From positions 2,948,501 through 3,012,500 of the forward strand of contig CAWZYM010000283.1 in NCBI GenBank assembly GCA_963966185.1: DNA of 64,000 bases. Direction: 5' to 3'. Source of the DNA: Rhabditoides inermis (taxonomy: Eukaryota; Nematoda; Chromadorea; Rhabditida; Rhabditidae). Position 1 is the stretch's first letter; every line of letters starts with the position of its first letter. The notes beneath the pieces were generated by a model. It did no database searches. It saw only the letters and a program-made list of their open reading frames with translations, and had not been told where the DNA came from. Below are positions 10,208 through 20,560 of this stretch, one piece after another. A program made the position numbers and the translations under genes.

Positions 10208-11321
10208 CTTCAACTTCACAAGATCGGTGTAAAAACTGTTTCAACTCAACAGTATCGATGTAAGAACTGTTTCAACTCCACAATATCGATGCAAGAACTG
10301 TTTCAAGTCCACAATATCGATGTAAGAACTGTCTCAACTCCACAATATCGATGTAAGAACTGTTTCAATACCACATTATCGATGTAAGAACTGTTTCAAC
10401 TCCACGATATAGATGTAAGAACTGTTTCAACTCCACTATATCGATGTAAGAACTGTTTCAACTCCACAATATCGATGTAAGAACTGTTTCAAGTCCACAA
10501 TATCGATGTAAGAACTGTTTCAATACCACATTATCGATGTAAGAACTGTTTCAACTCCACGATATAGATGTAAGAACTGTTTCAACTCCACAATATCGAT
10601 GTAAGAACTGTTTCAACTCCACAATATCGATGTAAGAACTCTTTCAACTCCACAATATCGATGTAAGAACTGTTGCAACTCCACAACATCTATGTAAGAA
10701 CTGTTTCGACTCTACTATATCGATGTAAGAACTGTTTCAACTCCACAATATCGATGTAGGAACTGTTGCAATTCCACAATATCGGTGTAAGAACTGCTTC
10801 AACTCCACAATATCGATGTAAGAACTTTTGCAACTCCACTATATTGATGTAAGAACTGTTTCAACTCCACAAAATCGATGTAAAAACTGCTTGAACTCCA
10901 CAATATCGATGTAAGAACTGTTTCAACTCCACAATATCGATGTAAGAACTGTTTCAACTCCACAATATCGATGTAAGAACTGTTTCAACTCCACAATATC
11001 GATGTAAGAACTGTTTCAATACCACATTATCGATGTAAGAACTGTTTCAACTCCACGATATAGATGTAAGAACTGTTTCAACTCCACAATATCGATGTAA
11101 GAACTGTTTCAACTCCACAATATCGATGTAAGAACTGTCTCAACTCCACAATATCGATGTAAGAACTATTTTAATACCACATTATCGATGTAAGAACTGT
11201 TTTAACTCCACAATATCAATGTAAGAACTGTTTCAACTCCACAATAACGATGTAAGAACTGTTTCAACTCCACGAAATCGATGTAAAAACTGTTTCAACT
11301 CTACAAAATCGATGTGAGAAT
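10208..11321. repeat. 31-bp minisatellite, about 36 units
   Basis: Head-to-tail 31-bp units, core TCGATGTAAGAACTGTTTCA followed by ACTCCACAATA. Unit length is nearly constant and differences are point changes; several variant units recur (for example with CAATACCACATTA), which suggests block duplications within the array. No spacer lies between units. The array continues the short stretch at 4085-4226 on the other side of the PAT element. Confidence 0.92.
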
Positions 11322-11889
11322 TTAAAGGTAGTGTACCCTCTGAATCTGGGTGTATGCGTAGATATAACATGTCATTGTTTACGATTCAATGAGTATATTA
11401 TGATAATGCAAATATACATTCTGAAACAAATAAGTTTAAAAAAATATTTGAAAATTGGAGTGAGAAATCGTAGAATCTAATAACTTTTAATCAGCTCGGA
11501 GGTGTGTGCACAACTTGCACGAAGTTACACAATTTGACCACACTATCGGCTGTTTCATTAAAGACAATTTATTTCCATGTGTTTGTATTGTTTCCTATGT
11601 CATTCTTATTTTGGATTACATTTTTAATATGTGTTTCTTTTACGAATTTGGCGGGAACAGCTAATAGAAAAATGATCTGCTAAACGCAGTAAGTTTGTTA
11701 AAAATCATAACTCATATCGTTGCGTAAATATGCGTATCACGTTGGATTTGAATTAATTTTTGATAAATTTTAATTTCATTATTTTTCATCACAAACAACC
11801 ACAAACGGCATGAAAATATTTCCAAAAGGCATTGATAATACATTCGTAATAATTTTTAATATGGGATTCAGAGGGTACACTACCTTTAA
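11322..11889. mobile_element. MITE with TTAA target duplication
   Basis: TTAA is present at 11322-11325 and 11886-11889. Inside it, 21-bp perfect terminal inverted repeats begin AGGTAGTGTACCCTCTGAAT (11326-11346, mirrored at 11865-11885). The 560-bp A+T-rich interior has no reading frame of note. TTAA duplication is the signature of piggyBac-type transposition, although the terminal bases are not typical of that family. Confidence 0.85.
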
Positions 11890-11911
11890 CAAAAGCACAT
11901 ATATCATCTCT

Positions 11912-12010
11912 TAAAAGTACTCGCGTAAAGAGAGTCAGTTTGTCTTGACCCAAATCAACAAAAGCGCATGCATAAAACGTTTACAAATACTAACACAAAC
12001 CTGCGCATAT
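11912..12010. repeat. Relic of one arm of the Helitron-associated inverted-repeat module
   Basis: TCTCTTAAAAGTACTCGCGTAAA, followed by ATCAACAAAAGCGCATGCATAAAAC and ACTAACACAAACCTG, resembles the left arm at 14280-14402, with many differences and without a partner arm. Confidence 0.55.
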
Positions 12011-12059
12011 CGGACTGTTCGATGAATCGATGAAATCGATGAAATGTAATCAATATTAG

Positions 12060-12071
12060 AGAGAGGGGGAA

Positions 12072-12122
<51 letters not shown>

Positions 12123-12165
12123 GAGAGACAGACAGACAGAGAGAGAAAGAGAGAAAGATTACAAT
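12060..12165. repeat. GA-rich microsatellite
   Basis: GAGAGA runs with GACA interruptions. A pyrimidine-rich stretch follows at 12300-12375. Nothing else is seen between 12010 and the receptor copy B 3' flank at 12480. Confidence 0.9.
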
Positions 12166-12589
12166 GCGCTGATCCTATCACTAACGACACAAGCTTTTCG
12201 CATGTTCTCGCATTACAGAGTTGTGAGTGGGATCGAGTATCCCCGTCTCGTACGCAAGTGCAAGATAGAGTCGATCAGAAAGTCGAGCTAGCTCTCAAGA
12301 CCCCTCTTCCTCCCTCTCCCTCCCTCCTTCCCTTTCCCTCTCTCCCTATTCCGCCCTCTCTCTCCACTCTCTCCCATTTGAACAGTTTCAACTAAGGATG
12401 ATGTGATGAGGAACTTTATATTCACAGCATGAAACAATTTCAATGACTGCGTGAGAGACAAAGTAAGTCGATAATAAAATACAATTGGTAATATTTACAA
12501 TTCTTACTGTGCCACATTGACGATTCTAGTCGATGTGGAAATCGTTCGTTGTTTCCCTGAACAAAAATGAGTTTTAGTGCGTTTGTCAA

Positions 12590-14064
12590 TCAAAGCGTAC
12601 TTTTGCAGCATAGTAGTTGTTCCACCCACTCCCGATAACCTTTGTTGAATAGGAATAGACATAATGTTGACAAGGGACCATGAAAACATAGTAGAACTAA
12701 TGCAAAGTTTCCAATTTCTGGAAAAAAGTGAATGAAGCTGATAATATACTTCAATTATGCTACTTGATACATTCCAAACTTCTAAGATGAGTATTAAAGC
12801 CGTAAACGTGAGTGGAATTACGAAGTAAATAAGAGGAATTGTAACCTGTCCGAATATAAATATAGTTTTTTTTTCAAACATTGCGCATAACTCACTTGTA
12901 AAATCAAACTAAAAAAGAATTTGAGTTTCATGTTTTGGGTTTTATTACTCATTCCGGGGCATCTTTTCAGGTATGACACAGATATTGAAGAAATGAGAGC
13001 TAAGAGAGACCACTGTAATGACTTTAAGTGAAAATACATTGTAATCGAACATTTTACCAATACAGATTGTGAAAAAATAACAGTGAAAAATAGTTTGGAA
13101 ATATGTGGATTAAGTTCAGGTAAAACTACTACAAAATATCTATCCAGATGAAACAAAGGTGCGAGTTGAGGAAAAATCTGAAGTACTTATTAGAGAAACA
13201 ACACACTTGACATTGACTCTTACCATTCCCACAGACGACTTTGATTTCTCTAAATCATTGTACAGATAGGTTTTAAAAACGAAAAACCCTGGTACCACAC
13301 AAAACTGAGTGTATGCCTGTACAAAATGAATTAATATCCGTAATCAAAATGCATACCATGATTATGAAAACTCGAAAATGTTCTTTGACTATGGAAAAAT
13401 ACGAATAGGTATGTATCAATTGTGTTGCTCTATATGTTATGAGGATAAATATAGCAGTGAACATACATGTTTTCAGAGTAAGCATTAGGGCCTGAAATGT
13501 AATATATAAAAAAAACACATCAACTTTCTCACAGCTGTTCCGAAGCAACCAATGACGGTAGATGGAAAGCCGGTAGTACTTGCAATGAGAACAGGGAAGT
13601 ATATGAAAGGCTCCGAATGGCTCACCATATATTCGTCCACCAGAGAAAATATCTATGAAAAAAAAACATTGACTTACAAGTAAGTGATAATCTCACGTGT
13701 ACTGCAGCTAGGTATATTCTATAGTCTTTCATTGTGGCCGGAGACTTATATAGTATCATATAAACTCCAAATATATTGATAATAGTTCCAAATATGGAAA
13801 ACACGAAAAAGGCTTCGTAGAAAACCAGAAGAAACAAAAAAAAAAATTGATTTAGTGTCACGAGACTTCTCGTAAACCGTAATCGTAAAGCGTAATCGTG
13901 AAAACATAATGTACAGATGCAAAAATTTTACGAACAGTGAAGTGTTAGAGAATACGATCACAGTTCGCGAAGAGTGTGCCTTGTCAACTAACCTCTTGTA
14001 TATCCAATCCAAACGTATCGCTGATAGAAGTGAAGTTGGGGATGGTACTGTCAAGATGTATCAT
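12590..14064 (-). CDS. Serpentine chemoreceptor, srh-like (copy B)
   Basis: Same nine-exon layout as copy A, starting at ATG 14064 (MIHLDSTIPNFTSISDTFG) and ending ...EWVEQLLCCKSTL with stop 12590-12592. The TM1 block NIFGVYMILYKSPATMKDYR, the TM6 block LQVTIPLIYFVIP and FHGPLST in TM7 are kept. A one-base length difference from the other copies, at about 12735-12765, first looks like a frameshift. It falls inside a short GTAG...TTTTTTCCAG intron, and splicing gives EVWNVS joined to KIGNFAL in frame, so the gene appears intact. This copy has no Helitron-like element at its 3' side and shows the uninterrupted flank (TACAATTGGTAATATT). Confidence 0.72.
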
Positions 14065-14153
14065 CGTATGTATATATCGAGCGTATGGCGTTTACTATTG
14101 AAATGGGGTGGTACTGAAAGAATGAAAAGATCGCACCGCAAATGGGCACAAAA

Positions 14154-14200
14154 CACCTGCTCTAAAGATTTCACCTGGTCGATTGGCGATTTCACCTGTT
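14154..14200. promoter_or_regulatory. E-box cluster upstream of srh-like copy B
   Basis: CACCTG at 14154-14159, 14172-14177 and 14193-14198. The last lies in TTTCACCTGTT, a WWYCACSTGYY match about 130 bp upstream of the proposed start at 14064. Confidence 0.5.
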
Positions 14201-14279
14201 CGATTTGCACCCCAATTTATTGCGAGCATAGAACTGTTTCTGTTCAGAACTCTTTTTAGAACTGTTTCAACTCCACATT

Positions 14280-14799
14280 TCTCTTTTGAAAAGTACAAGC
14301 GTAAAGTACCTCTGTTTGGGTTTATCTCAATTCAACAAAAGCACATGCATAAAACTAATATTTCTACACTAAACTATAAACACAAACCTGCTCTCTCAAA
14401 ACGATCACAAATACATTGACAATCAAATGCCAAGATGATAATACTATTGCACATACACATTCTATCACTCACATTGTATCAACCCGTTTATCAAATGAGT
14501 CATCTATCAAAAAGCTCTTATACTTATATACATTCAGAAAATGAAAACATCATTGTAAACTAAACGATTGTTCTATAGCTGTTTATTGATTCTCACAATG
14601 CTTTCATAAGAAATAAAAAAGTATATTATATAGCCCCTTTTGATAAATTATCGATCAAGTATACGTTTCTACATTTCGTTTGAGAGAGCAGGTTTGTGTT
14701 TATAGTTTAGTGTAGAAAAAATAGTTTTATGCATGTGCTTTTGTTGAATTGAGATAAACCCAAACAGAGGTACTTTACGCTTGTACTTTTCAAAAGAGA
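14280..14799. repeat. Long inverted-repeat module at the 5' end of the Helitron-like element
   Basis: Arms of about 125 bp (14280-14402 and about 14672-14799) starting TCTCTTTTGAAAAGTACAAG are nearly perfect mirror images around a 270-bp centre. The module is followed by GTCCTTTTGTTGAATT, a linker also found beside the modules at 46540-47062 and 42698-43188. Confidence 0.85.
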
Positions 14800-14887
14800 A
14801 TGAATGTCCTTTTGTTGAATTGCGAAGAATTTTTTTTAACTTTTAAACAGATATAACATACAACAACAACAACAATAACAACCAGAA

Positions 14888-15668
14888 TATAACGCGCATG
14901 AACCGCAGCTCCGGCTTCTTCGCCTTCAACGCCTTGACACACTCCGACATGTGGGTAGAGCCTGCGTCCGGCAGGTCGTCACTACAGAATATGGTGTACA
15001 TGTATAGTATACTTGGAGAAACAAAAAAAAACATTCTCGATACACATGGAAGAATGATAAATTTTAATTGTAACCAACCTGTGGACCGAGGTGAGGACGA
15101 TGTAGTCGACGCCCCAGCTGGCCACCGCCTCCGCAGTCTTCTCCGTCTCCAGCGGGTCCAGCGGCGGCGGAGCGCGCGCAGTCTGCAACCACCGATCATG
15201 GTTAGTCAATCAGTCAGTCAAAAATTACTCTCAACCCAAAGACCGTCAAAATACCCCGTATATATCCGAAAAAGAACGCGGCAAGTTAAGGAGAGATCAG
15301 AGATCGAAACGAGCGGGACCATCAGTTCGGCAACACCACCCTCGCGCCCACCTTGACAGAGCAGAAACCGCAGCCGCGCGTTCACGTGTTGCCCATGAGC
15401 ATGATGGTGGCAGTGCTGATGCTGTCCTCGCTGCCGCCCCAGCACTCGCCCAGGTTCGGACAGCGCACCTCCTGCAACGCTTCGATGTGAACACTAGTCG
15501 AGTTTCAAAGACAGTTTCGAACTTTTTGACATACACCAACCTGGCACACACTTACTTGAAGAGCTTGAGGTTCTTGAGCTGCTTCTACAGCCGACCCACG
15601 TTCTCGTTCTCGCTCGGCAGCGCCTTCTCCTTCTTCAGCCACGGCGGCAGGCGCAGACGACGGTCGCC
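14888..15668 (-). pseudogene. Lipoyl synthase gene fragment (captured, broken)
   Basis: Four minus-strand exon remnants read as lipoyl synthase, the radical-SAM enzyme that inserts sulfur into octanoyl groups in mitochondria. Seen: GDRRLRLPPWLKKEKALP (15556-15668); [10 protein letters not shown], the auxiliary-cluster cysteines, with [10 protein letters not shown] (15352-15471); [20 protein letters not shown] with VLTSV (15079-15182); DDLPDAGSTHMSECVKALKA (14888-14981). The radical-SAM CxxxCxxC motif has lost its first Cys to TGA (15382-15384) and another stop, TAG, lies at 15585-15587. The N- and C-terminal parts are absent, and the Asp-Arg before DDLPD is changed. It is a dead fragment within the Helitron-like element; a working host gene must exist elsewhere. 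Confidence 0.9.
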
Positions 15669-15699
15669 CTGGTGAAGTATGCAATCGACAAAATATAAT

Positions 15700-16744
15700 G
15701 GATACAACGTACTATGTTTCATTCAATGCAACTTGTGATGAATGAATTAATAAAAACGAAAACGACACATTCAGATAGTAGGACGGAACTGCAAAAGGAC
15801 AGAGTTGCAACGGACGGAGGTGCAACATGGGAAGGACGGATTTGCAAATTTCTCCCACTCGCTGGAATTGTGTACTATTGACGTAGTTTACCGCGGAGAG
15901 CTTTTGAGAAGCTTTCAGCTTTCTCTCCAATCTGCCAGAAACGATGACATATTCGCTGAGTACATCGAGGAACTCCAGAATCTGCAATACAACTGTTCTC
16001 TTTCATTCTGGCACAACAATGAAATGAAAAAAAGAAATTAGAAATTGTATCAGTTTTAAATGAATGCATCTATTCAAACGAAACTAACCGTTCTGCTTCC
16101 TTGACCACTCTGCAAGACAGAAGCACAATTCTGCATCATGAGAGTATGCGCAGTCGTCGTGCGGCCGTATGAGTTGCGTCTTTTTGAGAAGCATACACCA
16201 GCACGCTCAGCGACTAAAAAATAATTTCTCAGCGTGTTGTCCAATATTGTCCATATTGTTCTTGTCCAACTTCTGGTAGAGCTGCTTGGACTTGGAGGCA
16301 TCCACAGCCACTCGCGCCTCGGTGTGCGTCTCAGCCTTCTTCAGAGACGGCGGCGTCGTCGCTACTCCAGCGGAGGATTCAGTGGTGATGTCTGAACGAA
16401 ATGAACAATAAATTTAAAAAAAAAACAGTGACCAGTTTCAACCCAAGGTAGTAGATGATGAACACGAACGAATAGGCCTCTCAGTAGATGACCATCCCAC
16501 TCACCTTTGCCTTTTTTGGAATATGTCGTCGTGAATGCGAAGTCGGCGATGTCGTTTCCTACAGCCAAATCGCACTTCTTGACTCGTCCGGAACGTCCTA
16601 AAAATTTTAATACATAGATCGGCGTAGGTCATATAAATAAACGATTACCTCCCAATAACAACATTTCAAATTCATACCTGAATCCATAATAAAATCTTCA
16701 TATTTCCGATTAGGCTTCTTCTGCCGTTTCGGACGCCCGTCCAT
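15700..16744 (-). pseudogene. Unrecognised multi-exon gene (copy C) between terminal inverted repeats
   Basis: Second copy of the sequence at 1-876. Exon 1 (16678-16744) encodes a Lys/Arg-rich start, MDGRPKRQKKPNRKYEDFIM. Exon 2 (16505-16597) and exon 3 (to 16391) continue in phase. The distal segment 15780-15987 encodes ILEFLDVLSEYVIVSG and runs through the left inverted repeat. No family is recognised. Both copies keep the same splice sites, but whether the gene is alive is unknown. Confidence 0.4.
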
Positions 16745-17211
16745 CTTGAAACGTAATAATACAACGAGTACACACAAACAGAAATGGTATCGTGTCGACA
16801 CAAACAAAAACAACAACAACACAACAAAAATCAATAATCAATAAATATAAAAAAAATTCGAAAACAGAAAAGAAGCGCGAGAATGAAGTGTGTCATGATC
16901 AATAGTTGACACAGTTACGGTGTTTTATTCAAATTTGAAAATAATTATTATTTGTGTAACTTTATATACTACATAAACTGAATATGTTTAAAAAAACAAT
17001 ACTATACAACAATAGTTCAAAAAAAACCGTTTTGACGAAAAAAATAATGATTGTGAATAAAATCCTCCGCTCCACTACGGCATTGACTAATTTAACATTC
17101 TAGTTTTACCGTTCTCTGTTTCGGCGATGTTGCGAATCCGTCCTTCTTGTGTTGCAACTCCGTCCAAAACTCAAATGCAACTCTGTCCTTTTGCAGTTCC
17201 GTCCTACTATC
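15774..17211. mobile_element. 1.44-kb element with terminal inverted repeats nested in the Helitron-like element
   Basis: GATAGTAGGACGGAACTGCA and the following bases to about 38 bp at 15774 are mirrored at about 17174-17211. Both arms continue inward as loose GGACGGANTTGCAA repeats. It encloses the unrecognised gene at 15900-16744. In copy A the right arm is at about 1306-1343. No clear target duplication is seen. Confidence 0.65.
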
Positions 17212-18299
17212 CAAATTGAGTCACGATGTCCACAATTTCAGTTACGATGCCTACTCAACGCCCATGCTCTGCAAGCACACAATGAATAAATCAGAATAAA
17301 TCAGAATGTTTATCTCGAATCAAGTAGCACACATTATCAATTACGTAATTCACGGTGGGATACGGTAAAATACAGTAATACAATGCCTTCTGCGAGTTCC
17401 ACCAACACAGGTTTCGGTGGTCCCGTGTTAGTGATGCTTGTCATCCCCTGCTTGCGGCTTCTGGGGAAGTTTCGATCTCGGCTGCGGAAGATCCGGGCTT
17501 CAACGATCGATTCGCGAAGAGACGTCTCCGAGAGTGTCATCGTCTTCGAGGACATTTTGCTCATGTATACATAATCACGCACTCACGCGCAAACAGTGCA
17601 GTAATAAAAAAAACAAATACCAAAACAATGCAGCGCTGCCAATCTGTATGTAGGTAGAAAACGTTTTAAAACAACGCAGAAAGAAAAAAAGACGACGCAG
17701 AGAGAAGCAAAACATCATCACGTTAATTTTTCGTTGAGTTTCACAGAAACTCTCAGTATTTGTTTAAAGTAAATCAACAGATATAACAAACAACAACAAT
17801 ACAACGCGCGTGAACGACGACGCAAATCACAAACAGTCTGCACATTATCGATCGCGCTTTCCCGCACAGCGCTCCCCCATCACGAACCAATGAGCGCGCG
17901 TGGCGGATTTAGTGAGCAGGTCTTTCAGCGAATCAGCGACCAGCTTCTTTTGAACAACTACCTGACAGACGTGCAGACCTAACCAGCAAACATATTTTTG
18001 GGTATTAAACTATTGTTTCATGTTTTGTTTTTGTTTATAGTTGCTCAACGGACGATTAAGAGACAATATCATGATTAAACTCTGAAACATTCATTACTTT
18101 AATGATTTACAAGCGATTTTGGTGGCTCTCCGGGCCGAGCGGTTCTGCGCGCCGCTGGATATGACCCAAACGATCGGCGCTTCGCGCCGATCCTAATTGG
18201 TAAGATTTACAATTCTAACTGTGCCACATTGAGTTCTAGTCGATGTGGAAATCGTTCGTTGTTTCCCTGAACAAAAATTAGTTTTAGTGCATTTGTAAA

Positions 18300-20263
18300 T
18301 CAAAGCGTACTTTTGCAGCATATTAGTTGTTCTACCCACTCCCGATATCCTTTGTTGAATAAGAATAAACATAATGTCGACAGTGGACCATGGAAGCATA
18401 GTATAACTAATGCAAAGTTTCCAATTTCTGGAAAAAAGTAGATTAAGTGGAAATTCACATTCAATGTCCTACTTGATACATTCCAAACTTCTAAGATGAG
18501 TATCAAAGCCATAAACCCGAGTGGAATTACGAAGTAAATAAGAGGAATTGTAACCTGTCCGAACATAATTTTTTTTCTAGCATTGCGCATGACTCACTTG
18601 TAAAATCAAACTGAAAAAGAACTTCAGTTTCATGTTTCGGGTTTTATAACTCATTCCGGGGCATCTTTTCAGGTATAAAACAGATATTATAGAAATGAGA
18701 GCTAAGAGAGCCCACTGTAATGACTTAAAGTGAAAAGACATTGTGATCGGACATTTTACCAATACAGACTGTGAAAAAATAACAGTGAAAAATAGTTCGG
18801 AAATATGTGGATTGAGTTCAGGTAAAACTACTACAAAATATCTATCCAGATGAAACAATGGTGCGAGTTGAGGAAAAATCTGAAATACTTATTAGAGAAA
18901 CAACACACTTGACATAGACTCTTACCATTCCCACAGATGACTTTGATTTCTCTAAATCATTATACAAAAAAGTTTGAAAAACGAAAAACCCTGGTACCAC
19001 ACAAAACAGAGTGTATGCCTGTACAAAATGAATTAAAATCCGTAATCAAAATGCAAACCATGAATATGAAAATTCGAAAGTGTTCTTTGATCATGGAAAA
19101 ATACGAATAGGTATGTATCAATTGTGTTGCTCGATATGTTATTAGAATAAATATAGCAGTGAACATACATGTTTTCATGGTAAGCATTAGGGCCTAAAAT
19201 GTACAATGTACATATGTGGCCAGGCACACGGCCCAATGTTGCCGATGTTGCCATTGTTGCCACTTTTAGCAACATGGCTGTAACTCAGCTCAAAGTTGAG
19301 TAATCGTCTCGTTATTGGGCTCGATTGAAAGCTGGTGATGTCATCTATTCGACGGTAATGTCTTTCATATCGATATCACACTCTCAGATAGAGTCGACAT
19401 CCTCTGAGAGTGTCACTGTGACCGCTCACTGGCAATTCATTGCGCGCAATCAGCGCCTCTCGTCTATGCTAATTCGAGTTGCGCACACTGGGTGCGAACA
19501 AGGGTATCGATCAGAAGATATCGACTCCATCTGAGAGTGTGATATTGATATGAAAGACATTACAGTCGAATAGATGACATCATCAGCTTGTATTCGACCC
19601 CAATAACGAGACGATTACTCAACTTTGAACTGAGTTACAGCCATGTTGCTAAAAGTGGCAACAATGGCAACATCGGCAACATTGGGCCGTGTGCCTGGCC
19701 ACATCTGTATTATCCATTAAAACATCAATTTTCTCACAGCTGTTCCGAAGCAACCAATGACGGTAGATGGAAAACCGGTAGTACTCGCAATGAGAACAGG
19801 GAAGTATATGAAAGGCTCCGAATGGCTCACCAAATATTCGTCCACCATAGAAAATATCTATGAAAAGACATTGACTTACAAGTAAGTGATAATCTCACGT
19901 GTACTGCAGCTAGGTATATTCTATAGTCTTTCATTGTGGCCGGAGACTTATATAGTATCATATAAACTCCGAATATATTGATAATAGTTCCACATATGGA
20001 AAACACGAAAAAGGCTTCGTAGAAGACCAGAAGAAACAAAAATTATTGATTTAGTGTCACAAGACTTTTCGTAAACCGTAATCGTAAAGCGTAATCGTGA
20101 AAATATGATGTACAGATGCAGAAATTTTACGATTAGTGAAGTGTTAGAGAATACGATCACAGTTCGCGAAGAGTGTGCCTTGTCAACTAACCTCTTGTAT
20201 ATCCAATCCAAACGTATCGCTGATAGAAGTGAAGTTGGGGATGGTACTGTCAAGATGTATCAT
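18300..20263 (-). CDS. Serpentine chemoreceptor, srh-like (copy C)
   Basis: Third copy, ATG at 20263, stop 18300-18302 (...EWVEQLICCKSTL). Exons and phases follow copies A and B; coding differences are substitutions only. TM1, TM6 and TM7 marks are kept, including CFHGPLST. It differs structurally by a fold-back element of about 500 bp inside the intron after exon 3 (39 bp in copy A). The intron keeps GTGAG at its start and TTTTAG at its end, so splicing may survive. Helitron-like copy C ends 104 bp beyond the stop codon, as in copy A. Confidence 0.7.
19209..19709. mobile_element. Fold-back (palindromic) MITE in an intron of srh-like copy C
   Basis: The whole insert is nearly one inverted repeat. 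ATGTGGCCAGGCACACGGCC at 19214 is mirrored at its other end (19704), and the arms extend about 200 bp inward with few mismatches around a centre near 19440-19510. Copies A and B show the empty intron. No coding capacity. Confidence 0.9.
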
Positions 20264-20324
20264 CGTATCAATCGAGCGTGCGAAATGAATGAAAGTGGGG
20301 GCGCAAATGTTCATGCTGTGAAAA

Positions 20325-20350
20325 CACCTGTTCAAAGGACTTCACCTGTT
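20325..20350. promoter_or_regulatory. E-boxes upstream of srh-like copy C
   Basis: CACCTG at 20325-20330 and 20342-20347 (CTTCACCTGTT), 60-85 bp upstream of the start at 20263. The surrounding sequence has diverged from copies A and B, but the E-boxes remain. Confidence 0.45.
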
Positions 20351-20560
20351 CAATTTGAGTCATTTGCAGCGCTCACTCGAAAATCAATCAGAAAGAGGCA
20401 TCATGGGGAAAGCACAAGAAAAAGTTCGATTGTAAATCAGAGAACAAATAGATAAGAATATTTCTTCGTGGAATGGAAACGTATAATGATGCCCCCCCTC
20501 TCATATGGTCGGTTTCGCCTTCTTCCACTCTTACTAGTTGATATACTATCATACCTTCCT

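Larger units (their letters stand above)
14280..18196 (+). mobile_element. Helitron-like element, copy C, carrying gene fragments
   Basis: A 3.9-kb element. Its 5' end is an inverted-repeat module (14280-14799) and its 3' end the hairpin plus CTAA at 18193-18196, followed by T. The compact relative at 45982-47062 joins the same two end modules directly across AACAGATATAAC...CAACGCGCGTGAAC. Here that joining sequence is seen twice (about 14848-14886 and 17775-17813), with 2.9 kb of foreign sequence between. The inserted part holds a lipoyl synthase fragment and a TIR element carrying an unknown gene. That is the pattern expected of gene capture. No transposase is visible. The 5' boundary is less certain than the 3' one, since host base A is not seen directly before TC. 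Confidence 0.65.

Noticed and set aside
10208..11321. Regular 31-bp repeats as a possible CRISPR array
   Set aside because: Units are head to tail with no spacers, and the surrounding genes are eukaryotic.
12590..14064. Receptor copy B as a pseudogene because of a one-base length difference
   Set aside because: The difference lies in a short intron; all exons remain in phase.
14888..15668. A functional lipoyl synthase gene
   Set aside because: Two in-frame stops, one in the radical-SAM motif, and missing N- and C-terminal parts.
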